Source of the DNA: Thamnidium elegans
Lineage: Eukaryota; Mucoromycota; Mucoromycetes; Mucorales; Mucoraceae
DNA: 64,000 nt
Assembly (NCBI GenBank): GCA_025201345.1
Contig: JAIXMG010000009.1
Location: 992,001 to 1,056,000 of the forward strand
Direction of reading: 5' to 3'
Shown piece by piece: positions 49,743 to 60,697 of the stretch (position 1 is its first letter; each line of letters opens with the position of its first letter). Under the pieces are notes generated by a model that did not search any database, had not been told where the DNA came from, and saw only the letters and a list, made by a program, of their open reading frames with translations. Both the position numbers and the translations under genes were made by a program.

Positions 49743-51700
49743 GCAGCATTATTCTGTTTACCGTCCTGCATATCACCGAATCCCATCTACACCTGCTATT
49801 GCTCCTCGCCAATCAAGTAAGGATGTCTGGGCATCCATGTCTCCCGAGGTATCTCCTATTGTTGTCCCATCTATGTCTGCAGCCACTTTAGATTTCTACC
49901 AATCTACAGTTGCTAGTAACTATGGATACCAACAATACTATAGACAGCCCGTTGTGCAAAGCTCAAGCGTAAGTAAATAATATATATATATACATTTTTT
50001 CCCTTAAATTTTTCTAATGCCCGAAAATAGTATCACCAAATGCATCATATCCCTATTCATCACACTTTAGAAAACGCTACTATCACTTATGACACTGTCG
50101 AACAAGATTTTCAAAAGGACTTGGTGAAAGACGTCTTTTTTTCACCTGCCATGATTCACGGTCGAGAGATGTCTCCCGACTCTACTTCGTCAGCATCCTC
50201 CACGTGTGCACAAAGTGACAATGAGTCCGATCCTGCCACTCCGCCTCGTGAAACTTTCTCACCTCATGAAACTCCAAGTGATCTTTTAATGTTGGATGAT
50301 AATGTACATTTATTTGATTTTGGTCTTGATCTCGCTACAACCAGCAATAACTCGACTCAAACAACCACCAGCTCATATGAAGAAGTCATCATGATGGCTA
50401 AAAAGAAACCGGCTTTCACATTATCTCTCAACACCAAGAAATTCGATTTTAGTAACTGTCTTCCTACTCCTCCCGCCAACGATTTCTTCTTTCCTCAGCA
50501 ACAAAAGAACAAACGTCGTTGCTCTGACTCGGTATTACAAGATCGTTTAAAGAAAAAGCAACGTGTTAGTTCCGCTCATTTAAGAGCTTTTGCTAGTCCT
50601 CCTACTTCTCCTCGTATCCAATCTACTTTAAAGAATGAAACTATTTTTGAGACACATTGTGATTATTTTGAAGATGCTTCCGGTGAAGAATCTTCTGATG
50701 ATGAACACTATACCAAAAGGTAAAATACACTCACATATCACCCTTGTGTTTTTTTTATTTTTTTCTAATATTAATTTATTTTTTATTTAGATCCTCCCTG
50801 GAATACAACCATTTGAATACCGCATCGGATTTTCAATCACACACCATCACTGTTACGTTATCTGATGATGAAGATTCGTTCTCAACTACTTCTTGGGAAG
50901 AAGAAGAAGAAGAAGTAGTTTCGGATGGAGAGGAATCTGTAGCAAGTGAAGAAGAGGACGACGAATTTAAAGCACCTGTCAAGTACACACCTAAAAAACA
51001 CAAAAAAACCATCTTGATGCAAAGCAACAACACTATTGTTCATCCTCTTTGTAATAATAACAAGAAAAAACCTTTTGAGCAAGTTGTTGATCATCCTCCT
51101 GTACTTTGCGATGATACTTCAAACGTATCTCCTCGTCCTACGGCTACACCTACCATCTACCAAAAATTAACAAAGGCAAGCATTGATTGGTGTCGTTACT
51201 GTGGTACGACGGAAGGTGTCAATTGGCGTCCTGGACCTTGGGGAAAGCGTACACTTTGTAACAAGCATGGATGTGATTATAAAGGGTACGGCTTTGCCTG
51301 TAAACTTCCTCGTCTGGACCTTACTGCATTTACAAGAGAATCGATTGATGACAGAGAGCGACCTGTACTTCAATTATATTGTTCTGGTTGTCAGCGCAAG
51401 GATTCATGGGAGAGTAACGTTCTTGTGCGTTGTGAAGGATGTCCTAAGGCGTTCCATCAAAACTGCTGCCCTACAGCTGGTGAACTCACTGACGCGTTTG
51501 TAAACTCAAAGGAAGCTTGGTTCTGTGATGCAAGCTGTTGTGAAAATACGCGTCGTAAGCGTATCGTGGTTGAATTACCACGTAAACGTCTTCCTTTAAT
51601 GTGCGCTCCTAAAAGTAATGCTTTGGCTAGTTCAGTTTCTTCTGAATCTTCTTGTCGTCCTAGAACTCTTCGTGAATCTTCTATCTCTTCTACGAGATAA
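49624..51700 (+). CDS. Nuclear protein with variant GATA-like zinc finger and PHD-like finger
   Basis: Exons 49624-49968, 50031-50719 and 50791-51700 join in phase to 647 residues. The N-terminus has a 12-Gln run and many Ser/Pro sites, then RRCSDSVLQDRLKKKQR (a basic patch), and acidic stretches (EEEEEEVVSDGEE) before the fingers. The first finger reads DWCRYCGTTEGVNWRPGPWG ... LCNKHGCDYKGYG: CxxC, 18 residues, then CxxH. The order and the WRPGPWG and YKGYG landmarks are GATA-type, but the fourth ligand is His rather than Cys. The second finger (CSGCQRKDSWESN ... CEGCPKAFHQNCC ... WFCDASC) has PHD spacing. It is likely a chromatin or transcription regulator; target unknown. Confidence 0.75.
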
Positions 51701-54014
51701 TTTTTTTTTTTTTTTGAAAATTATATCCCCCCCCCCCCCCTTAAAAAAACACACACTATATAGCTCCCCCTTCTTCACACACAATGTATATATTATTTTT
51801 ATTATGTTTCTGTTTAATCTTATGCCCTTTTTATATTTCAAAACCATTAATCTCTTTCTCTCCCCTTTATTTTTTTTTTCGTTCTGCCTACATGAATAAT
51901 AAACCACAAAAGCACTATTCTACTTTTTTTTTTTAAAAAAAAACAGGTTTTTTTTTTTCTTCTATACTTGTTAAATATTTATGCTTTTGTCGATCAAGTC
52001 ATTTTAGTACAATTTCCTTATCATCCGAGTTTTTTTTTACATGTTAAAAAAGTTTATTCCGCTCTTTTTTCTTTGCTGTTATTTAAAAAAGGGGGGATTA
52101 CATCATTTGTCCATCCTTGCGAACCCAGTAACAATAAGAATATGTGAAGTACACCCGGTTCTTTGAGCATGATTGTTTTTTTTTATCGCGTGATTTGACA
52201 GGCCAAAATCACCGTCAAAAAATCACCGTCAAAAAATTTTTGATCGGAGAGAGAGAGAGAGAGAGAGATACGTTTGAGTTTCGATAGACCTGGGGAAAAG
52301 CGGGGAAAAAGAGGGCAAAAGAAATAGAAAGAGATAAGGGAATTTACTGTAAAAATAAAAAAGAGATAGAGATAATACTGAGAGGGGGAGGTTTTCCAAA
52401 AATTATGGTTTTTTTCTCTTCTTCTTTTAGAGAGATACGTCTGTGTGTTGTTTATTCAATGAAATGGTCAACTTTGGTACGATTAGACAGGTGGTGGTAC
52501 AATATTTTATCCTGACTTTATAGATTAGAACTGGGGGGCGGGGGCAATTCCTTTTTAAAAAAGAGAAAACAGCTCGAGGACATAATAATAGAAAAATTAA
52601 ATTTTGTAATAATAGATTAAATTTGTAACCTATTAACCTTTTTTCTGTCAAAAACGTGAAAGACGGAACTATCCGAACCCTTGTTTCATTTTTTTTTTCT
52701 TTTTTTTTTTGGTAAGCGTATCTTTCTATTGTGGTCAACTTGAGGGAAAAAATTGTATTTGATTTCAATATGATTTTTAGTTTTAGTCACTGATAAATAT
52801 TAAAACAATTCTGAAAACGACAGCAAATGATGATCATCATGTCTTTTTCTTTTTTCTTTTTTTTTTAATACAGAACCAAGAAAGCTGTTAGAAAGCATCC
52901 AAAACAAGCTGGAAGACACACTACGTATTAAAACGTAAAAAGGAGCTTTGATATTCTTCCACCATGAAGAACGTCAAAGGAAATCCGAACACAAAATGCC
53001 GTTTTACTAAAAAAAAAAAAAATTTGAAGTTACACGGCAGTTATTTTAGACTGTAGACCTTCTTCATCGGATTCGAGAAGCATTATATAAAATATTTAAA
53101 CTCTTCTTCCGTTGGCAAGACGTTGTTAACTGCGTTATTAATATTTTATTCAAGAAAGAAATCTTTCTAACACCACGGTCTTTAAATGTCCAAATGAGGA
53201 AGCCGTTTCATGCTTTTTTGATGCAAAAAAAAAGTTGACAAGTATTTTGATATAATACTCTCGACCGATCTCCCCCAACTTTTTATAATCTCTTTACGTT
53301 AATTAGAAGTCTTTTTCGGTATTATTGCGGTGCTAGCTCTACTATTCAGAATGGTTATCTCTTCGGCATTTAACTGATATGAATATTTATTTCCCCCCCC
53401 CATTTTTTTTTTAAAAAAAAAAAAGAGATCTTATACTTGGTTCAGGCACGTGAAATATGGCGTGTTAACAGAAACAGACTGATGCTATCAAGTTTTACAA
53501 TGTAGACAGGTAATCTTACTGAAATGATAATTCGGAGGCAGTTAAGTTTTCATTATACACCTTAAACGTGAGGTTTTCTTTCAAAATCTAATTTAAACGT
53601 CAGGACCATTTTATACTTGAAAATACATATATTCAATGATTAAACTTTTTTTCAATATACACAAAATCGAAACAATTAATTCTAAAAACGAATATTATTT
53701 ATTTTTAGGAGTGTTAATTGTAAAAAAAAAAAGAGAGAAAGGGGGGCATTGTTATACAATGAAAGAAAGGGGTTGTCACAAAAGCTTAAGCTTCTAGTGT
53801 GACTCCCCCCCCCCCTTTTTTTTTGCTGTAGTTGTACTTGTACGAGTATAAGAGTCTCCCTTCTTCTTTTTTTTTTATATATATAATACACATAGAAAAT
53901 AAATTCCTTTTTTTTTTTAAAAAATAAAATAAAATAAAATAATCCTTACATTCATTATAATAATAACAGCAACAATAATAACAGCAATAGTAATAACGGC
54001 AATAATAATAAAAA
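51701..54014. other. 2.3-kb intergenic region
   Basis: Low-complexity C/T and A/G tracts (for example C12 near 51729, (GA)n near 52248-52267). A short plus-strand stretch at about 52874-52929 reads like a basic exon but has no context. No gene supported. Confidence 0.45.
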
Positions 54015-55770
54015 ATGAGCTTATATGAAATACACTATGTTAGTAGAACCTCCGAGCAGGCTCGCTTAAAAGAACAACAACAAAATATATTGAAAGCCTT
54101 ACAAGGATTATCCATCACCACTAAACTACAACAGCAACAAGAAGCTGATAGATTACTATCAAGAAAACATCTGCCTACAACACAATTACATTCGTTATCA
54201 TTAGACGCTTGGTTTCCTACAAGATACTTGGACGTCGCTGTTGAATGTAGACCTTATACACCTTATGTACCCGAAACAGGTATCGATAGCATGACTTCTA
54301 CAACCTGTAGCAGCGATAGTAACTCCATTTTGACCAGACAACGCACAACATCCACTAGTTCTACTACATCTTTTTTTTCTGAAAAGGATACCGATGTAAA
54401 GATTGAAATAGAAGAAAGGTAAATAATTACTACTTTTTTTGGATATTAAAAAAAACTCAAATTTTAATTATATACATGTAGAGATCAGTACGGATTTAAA
54501 AGACCTGTACAGTGGATTGAACCAAGACTATTACAAGAATTTGATACCAAGTATAAGCATACCTTGAGGAAACAAACTAAAAGTTGGAATAAATTATTTG
54601 ATAATAATGATCGACAGTGGCCAACTTTGTGTTCAGAATGTAAAAACATAAATAACTTTTTTTTTGCATTGTGTTGAATTACTAAAATTGAAGTTATAAA
54701 ATTTGTATATAGTGTCACGGTATGTACGTTATGGTGTACCTCAAAATATTAGAGCCAAGGTATACACATATTTTTTTTTTTCTTTTTCTTTTTACTTATA
54801 AAAAATATAGGCTTGGATGCATTATAGTGGTGCCAATATAAAGATGAAGCAAAATGAAGGTGTCTATCAATCACTTACTTCAACAACGGACAGAAACGAA
54901 TATGCAACCATTATCGAACGAGATCTATACCGTACGTTTCCCAACCACCCATTATTTGGATCAGAAGAGACTGACACCAAGATTCCTATGCTACGACGCA
55001 TCCTTACCGCATTTAGCATTTACAATACAGATATCGGATACTGTCAATCGCTTAATTTCCTGGCCGCATTTCTACTAATCATAATCAATGACGAAGAGCA
55101 AGTGTTCTGGTTATTTGTTACGACCATCCAAGACTACTTTCCGACCGACATGTTTAATAAAACCATGCAAGGTGCCCAAATCGAACAAACTGTACTGATG
55201 ATGATGGTCTATGAAAAATTACCGGGCGTTTGGTCAAAGATTTCAAACAAAAAGTGTTTCTGGGAATGTGAACAAACAGATAGTTTACCTGCCATTACTT
55301 TGGTTACAAGCCATTGGTTTTTAACCATGTTTATTAATATCTTGCCTGTAGAAACTGTGCTACGTATTTGGGATTGCTTCTTTATGTAAGTTTTTTTATT
55401 TATTACTGCTACAATAACAATAATAAAAAAACTAACTTTCTTTTATTATCTTTTTATTAGTGGAGAAGGATATAAAGTATTATATCAAGTAGCTTTAACT
55501 ATTATGAAATTAAACGAAAAAGTTATTTGGGATGCTCAAGATTCAATAGACACAATTCAAATTCTTCAAAATATGCCTAGACGGTTAATTGATTGCCACG
55601 AGTTTATAAAGGTAAAAGATTTACACGCATTAATAGTTTTTTTTTTTAATCATTTTTAAACTACATAGTCTGTCTTTTCGCCTCATGGTATTGCCTTTGA
55701 TATCACAATACAAGAAATTAACCGTAAAAGGGATTTATTTCGAAATCGTAAAACCCAAAGACAAAACTAA
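54015..55770 (+). CDS. TBC-domain Rab GTPase-activating protein
   Basis: Stimulates GTP hydrolysis on a Rab GTPase and so controls membrane traffic. Exons 54015-54418, 54482-54639, 54713-54759, 54811-55385, 55461-55611 and 55669-55770 give 478 residues. The N-terminal ~135 residues are Gln/Ser/Thr-rich and unstructured. The TBC domain starts near YVRYGVPQNIRAKAW. The arginine finger is in IERDLYRTFP (Arg244) and the glutamine finger in YCQ (280-282), so the dual-finger catalytic pair is intact. Later landmarks are WDCFF and the closing GEGYKVLYQVAL helix. The size and N-terminal layout resemble GRTP1-type or yeast Msb/Gyp proteins, but the Rab target cannot be told. It is convergent with the ankyrin gene, 108 bp between stops. 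Confidence 0.9.
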
Positions 55771-55878
55771 AATCCCCCCCACCATCCCCCTTTATTTAAA
55801 AGCCAAATAAATATATACATATATACAAAAATGTACCATTTTACTCCCCCTCTTTTTGCAACGCTTTTTTTTATTTAA

Positions 55879-57320
55879 TTAAATGGGCCTGTAACCTTTT
55901 GGTTTAGCATCGCCGAAACTACTTGCTCTTCGTCTTTCCAGTTCCGAAAATGAAGAAGGACTGCCGTTAGGGTAATGAGAACCTCTGGGACTTGAGCAAG
56001 TCGTGAAATTAATACCTGCTGTCGTAGCAGAAGCTGCAGACGGTATAACAAGCGAAGAAGAGGACGTAGAAGCACGGGGTACAGGTGATTCATGTCCAGC
56101 ATAAGATTGTCCGCGGGAAATACTGAGTGAACTTAAACCAAGATGGATACCACTAGAATAAGAGGATGAGTAAGGGGCATTCATTAAGCTTTGTTGCCTT
56201 TGTGAAGAAGATACGGATAAGGTTGAATCATCATTAAATGGTATTTGTGATATCTCTAATTAAAATTTTTTAATTAAAATACCCTTTAATGTATTGCTCC
56301 TATTACTTACCTTTCAAATGATCTTGAACAGATACACTATAAGCATAATCGTATGCTGTAGTATGTGCTTTATTCTCTAGATCTACATTACATCCTTCAG
56401 ACTTTCTTTTTTTATATTAACCCTTTTATTTCAATATATATATATATATATCTTTACTTACTACTAGTAAATCCATAACAGTTATATGTCCCCAAGCTGA
56501 AGCATAATGTAAAGCTGAATTTCCTTCATTGTCTATATGATCGAAATCGGCTGAAATTGATAACAAATACTAGAAGGGTCTTTTTTTTTTTAAAAATTTC
56601 CACTCTCTCTTTCCTCCTTTTTATGCTGTTTAAAATACTTACACTGACCAAGTTGGCATTTCCATTCTGAGCTGCATATAATAGTGCTGTCCATCCATTT
56701 TTACTGATAGCATGAATACATTCTGGATATTTGCTTACATATAAAAAGAATATCTATTTTTATAATGGGGGTAATTAATTAATTTATTTTTTGTCCTGTA
56801 TATATTTATTACCTCTTCATGATTAAACATGGCTGCTATCATTAATACAGTAATACCTTCATTATCCTATATGTCTCCTAAGTACTTTTTTCTATTCTTT
56901 TCTTTTCTTCAAGTATATATACTTACAACAGAAATAACTTCTTCTTCATGGCCCAATTCAAGTAACAACTCTACAAGGTCGACGTGTCCAAACTGAGTTG
57001 CATACATTAACGTTGTACTAGATTAACTTGGTTAATGATTTTTGTTGTTGTTGTTGTTCGTATACTTTTTTCTTTACCATCCTGTTTCTGGGTCTGGGTT
57101 TTGTATGTTGGATACCTTTTTTAATAATCGTTTCACAGCTGCAATATTACCCTCTATTTTTTTTTAGTTGCTGTTTTTTTTTTTTTTGCTTTGTTTTGTT
57201 TTTACCCTTTGAAGCCTTTCTTAATCTAAGAGCAGGTGTATCTCGTATAATAGCTGCACGTTGAAGATCAAAAAACGAATGGTAAGGTATGATTTTTTCT
57301 TGTTGTGTATTTAATATCAT
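55879..57320 (-). CDS. Ankyrin-repeat protein with Ser-rich tail
   Basis: Exons 57206-57320, 57078-57153, 56927-57017, 56813-56866, 56643-56753, 56462-56569, 56311-56401 and 55879-56255 join in phase to 340 residues. Ankyrin units read GCTTLMYATQFGHVDLVELL, GITVLMIAAMFNHEEV, GWTALLYAAQNGNANLV, GNSALHYASAWGHITVMDLL and a weaker final HTTAYDYAYS; an imperfect first unit (EGNIAAVKRLLK) comes before. Introns fall roughly once per repeat. The C-terminal ~110 residues are Ser/Pro-rich and disordered. Ankyrin repeats bind partner proteins; the partner is unknown. The start at 57320 (MILNTQQEKIIPYHSFF) is the last Met before the first repeat. Confidence 0.82.
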
Positions 57321-57766
57321 TTTTCTTTTTTTTTTTAAAAAAAAGGGAGAGACAAAGAAAAGGGCCATTTGGTTTAATTGTATTTTTCTTTGCATGTTCT
57401 GGACTGCTAAACCTGCTGCTTTTAAAAACCCGTGCGCGTACAGTAATTAGAAACAATAAAAAAAAAACCGATCCTAAATTTACTATGGATTATCATGGTT
57501 TCTTTTTGAAAAAAATGTACTTTTTAGAAAAGAAAGCTTATGATGAAATTGCAAAAAGCAGATGGTAGGGTATACAATTATCCGTTAATAAGCCGACACA
57601 CACACATTTTGGGTTTTAACACTAAAACCAGATTTGAATTGGATGGTCTCAACATGACGTAGAGACCATCCAATTCGTAATATATACAGTAGACTCTTTT
57701 TTTTTTTTCTTTTTTTTTTCTTTTCTTTTCTTCAAAACTTTACTTTTATATACATAACAAAACATA
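57321..57766. promoter_or_regulatory. Bidirectional promoter region between ankyrin and BAP31-type genes
   Basis: 446 bp between divergent start codons. It contains a long TC/T-rich tract (57696-57735) leading to the plus-strand start and an inverted pair GATGGTCTC ... GAGACCATC at about 57641-57670. Confidence 0.5.
57641..57676. repeat. Perfect hairpin in the bidirectional promoter
   Basis: GAATTGGATGGTCTC (about 57636-57650) is followed closely by GAGACCATCCAATTC (about 57662-57676): a 15-bp perfect inverted repeat with an 11-bp loop. Confidence 0.75.
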
Positions 57767-58458
57767 ATGGCTCTTTATTACGGTATTGTGTTTGCGATTT
57801 TGACTCTTGAGGTAAGATATAGTAATAATAGTATGTGAAATTGATATTAATTGATTACCATAGGTCTTGACATTCTTTTTATTTTTGGTAAGATATATCT
57901 TTTTTTTTTTTTATGGGTAAGAGTATTTATATTAACGTGTGTGATAGTTACCCATTCCTACACGCTGGCAAAAACCTGTCTTCCGCTGGCTCGCAACTTC
58001 TCCCTCCGTAAGTTAAAAAATGGTCAATATATAATGCATCTTTTTGATTTCCTTTTTATATAGATTGCCCATGCGCAATATATTATGAAGGTGGTGTTTG
58101 CGTAAGTCCATATTATATTATTATATAAATTGAAACATTTTACTTATCATTTTTGATTCACGTAGTTTCATTTTCGTACTTTTCTTGGGTAAAAAACTTT
58201 TTTTTTTTTCCGGAAAAAATTCATGCTAAATTATTATTATTATTTTAGATGCTGCTAATACTTTAAAGGCTTTTTATGAAGTAGTGAACGCAGAAGAAGA
58301 AAATCCAGCAGCAGCATTAGGTTCAACCGATTTCAGAGCACAAGTTGGTCAAGCAGCAAAGAAATTCTATGCCCAAAGAAATTTATATCTTACCGGATTT
58401 ACCATGTTACTTTTACTGTAAGTTTTTAAAAAAAGAAAATATTACGCGAATCTTATGT

Positions 58459-58521
<63 letters not shown>

Positions 58522-58775
58522 GAACAAGATTAAGAATATGTCTCTTGATTATATTAGATTAGAGGACGAACTCATTGAACTTGAAGGAGTAGTAAGTAGT
58601 TTTATTTTTTGAAGATAACTGTGAGTCTATGAGAATACTAACTTCTATTATATAGACATCAAAAGATCCTCTTGTTCGTGAAGCAAGTAGTCACATTGAC
58701 ACTGATCCTATTGAGTCCAAGGTTACCAAACTCGAACCAGTGCAACAAGAAAATGAGAACAAGAAAGACCTTTAA
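57767..58775 (+). CDS. BCAP31: BAP31/Yet-type ER membrane protein
   Basis: BAP31 and yeast Yet1/Yet3 are three-helix ER proteins that assist export and quality control of membrane cargo. Eight exons (57767-57811, 57864-57887, 57948-58007, 58064-58101, 58166-58188, 58249-58417, 58516-58591, 58656-58775) give 184 residues. Helix 1 is MALYYGIVFAILTLEVLTFF. The conserved cytosolic loop is LPIPTRWQKPVFRWLATS. Helix 2 is VVFAFIFVLFLDAANTL. Helix 3 (about residues 125-143) is followed by a charged tail ending NENKKDL. The coiled-coil tail is shorter than in human BAP31 (246). Exons of 24 and 23 bases and a 53-T homopolymer in the sixth intron (58461-58513) are notable. Confidence 0.85.
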
Positions 58776-58949
58776 AACTCTTTTTTTTTTTTTTACATAA
58801 ATACATCAAATAAATATAAATTTGCTAAATATAGGCAATTTAAAAAAAAAACCTGCTCCCTCGTTTTTGTACTACCAACTTTGGTTTCATATAAACTTTT
58901 TCATAGCCTTGGCTGTATGTATTTTGTCTTTCTTTCCCCTTTTAAAATC

Positions 58950-60600
58950 ATGACTATCGAGGCTGCTGTCCTAACTGCAGATACCGAAAGGATATCACAA
59001 GACTTTGGCCCTAACAAACAAGAGGTCGAAGAATACATCAAAAACAATGATCACGCCGCCTTAATGAGAGTAAGTTTTCTATTAAACAAAAAATATATCT
59101 GATATTAATATAATCTACAGTCTTTTAGTCAAATGATAGATCAAAGTACACACTCTGAAGCAGTTCTTGAAGGTAGTACAGACTGCAATTGAATATAATT
59201 TTTTTCTTTTTAAAAGTAAATACTCAAAATCTCAAGACAGAATCCGGTATCCAATCTCCATCATCACAAGCACCTAAACACTGGTACCGCCGTAAACTAA
59301 GTGGCTGGATTCATAAACATCTTGTTCCTGAAGGTTTTCGAACCGCCGTCGAAAAAAAGTATGGAAACTTTATTATTATTCGTTCGGTAAATAGGCTAAA
59401 ACAAAACAAATATACAGTATAAAATTTATTCTCACAAAATATATAACATGTATAGACTGGAGAGTATCATTATGAAGAGATGCCCATTTATACTCGCATT
59501 GGTATGCATCTATTATTTGGTGGTTACTACAGAGGAAAAGGTAATCATTATTATTTTTTATTTACTGATCACTAAAAAAAACACATATACACACACGCAC
59601 ACGCAGTTGTGAGCAGTAGTATGATGCATGCACTCTTTTTAAAGGAAACTTTACGACAAGGCCTTTATTTTACATTACCAGAATCCGTGAAACAAATTCC
59701 TAGTTTTGTACAACACTATATGATTGAAATGGACAATTATGTGATTTCCAAAGTTTCTGAATATCAGAATTTTAACGAGTTCTTTACAAGAGCTATTCTT
59801 CCGGGGAAGAGACCGATTGCCGAATTAGATGACGATGTAAGTGTACTTTATTCATTGCACCTTGATTTATAGAGTTTTAAATTGTTATGATATAGAGTAT
59901 TTTGGTTTCTGCAGCAGATAGTAGATTGAATGTTTTTACGTCCATTGATACCGCTACTGAATTTTGGTATATATATATTACTTTATTTAAAAGAAAGGAA
60001 CAAATCTCATTTTTTCTTTCTTGTGTATAGGATTAAAGGAAAGAACTTTAACTTGACAAATCTTTTAAAAGATGAAGCATTAGCAGAAGAATTAGACGGT
60101 GGATCCATTGCCATCTTTCGCTTAGCTCCTCAAGATTATCATCGGTTCCATACCCCAGCCAAGGGAACAGTTGAAAGCATCAATACTCTTTCAGGAACTT
60201 ACTATACAGGTAAATCTCTCTCTCTCTCTCTCTAAATAGCATGTACCTAATATATATATATTAAAAAAAAGTGAACCCATGTACAGTCAATGAAAGTCTT
60301 GACGTATTCACTGATAACCACCGCAGTATCACCAAAATTAAAAGTCATCAGGGATTTAACTACGCCGTCATTTCAATCGGTGCACTTTTAGTAGGTTCGA
60401 TTGTTATGACCAACGCCGAGCCCGAAAAAGAGTTGGAAAAGGGGCAAGAGATGGGATACTTTCAATACGGAGGCTCCACTGTCATTGTGGTTTTCCCCAA
60501 GGATACTGTTGAATGGGATCAAGATTTGAAATTGAATTCTGAAAAGTCTTTAGAGACTTTAGTTGAGATGGGAGAAAGAATAGGTTCTTATTGTGTTTAA
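58950..60600 (+). CDS. PSD2: Phosphatidylserine decarboxylase, GGST type, no C2 domain
   Basis: Converts phosphatidylserine to phosphatidylethanolamine using a self-generated pyruvoyl group. Exons 58950-59069, 59121-59172, 59217-59386, 59456-59540, 59607-59836, 59896-59966, 60031-60209 and 60272-60600 give 411 residues. Landmarks: FNEFFTRAILPGKRPI; SAADSRLNVF; KGKNFNLTNLL; RLAPQDYHRFHTPAKG, the catalytic-triad His region; and YFQYGGSTVIVVF with the self-cleavage site Gly-Ser at residues 370-371. The GGST motif matches yeast Psd2 rather than mitochondrial LGST enzymes. No mitochondrial presequence, transmembrane helix or C2 domain is visible, so it may be a cytosolic or peripheral enzyme; this is shorter than typical Psd2. 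Convergent with the ATRIP-like gene, about 97 bp between stops. Confidence 0.92.
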
Positions 60601-60697
60601 ATTATTTTTTTTTTATTTGCGAAAAATAAGCACTGAAATACTTGCTTATATTTGATAGTACTGTGTTGGCTACATTTTTAAAAAAAATATATATATA

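Noticed and set aside
52874..52929. Short basic plus-strand stretch after an AG, like a lone exon
   Set aside because: Two frames are equally open, only about 18 codons, and no upstream exon was found.
57305..57568. 87-codon plus-strand frame ending FLEKKAYDEIAKSRW, partly protein-like
   Set aside because: Lies across the promoter and first exon of the ankyrin gene on the other strand and starts in a poly-T-derived Phe run; no recognisable domain.
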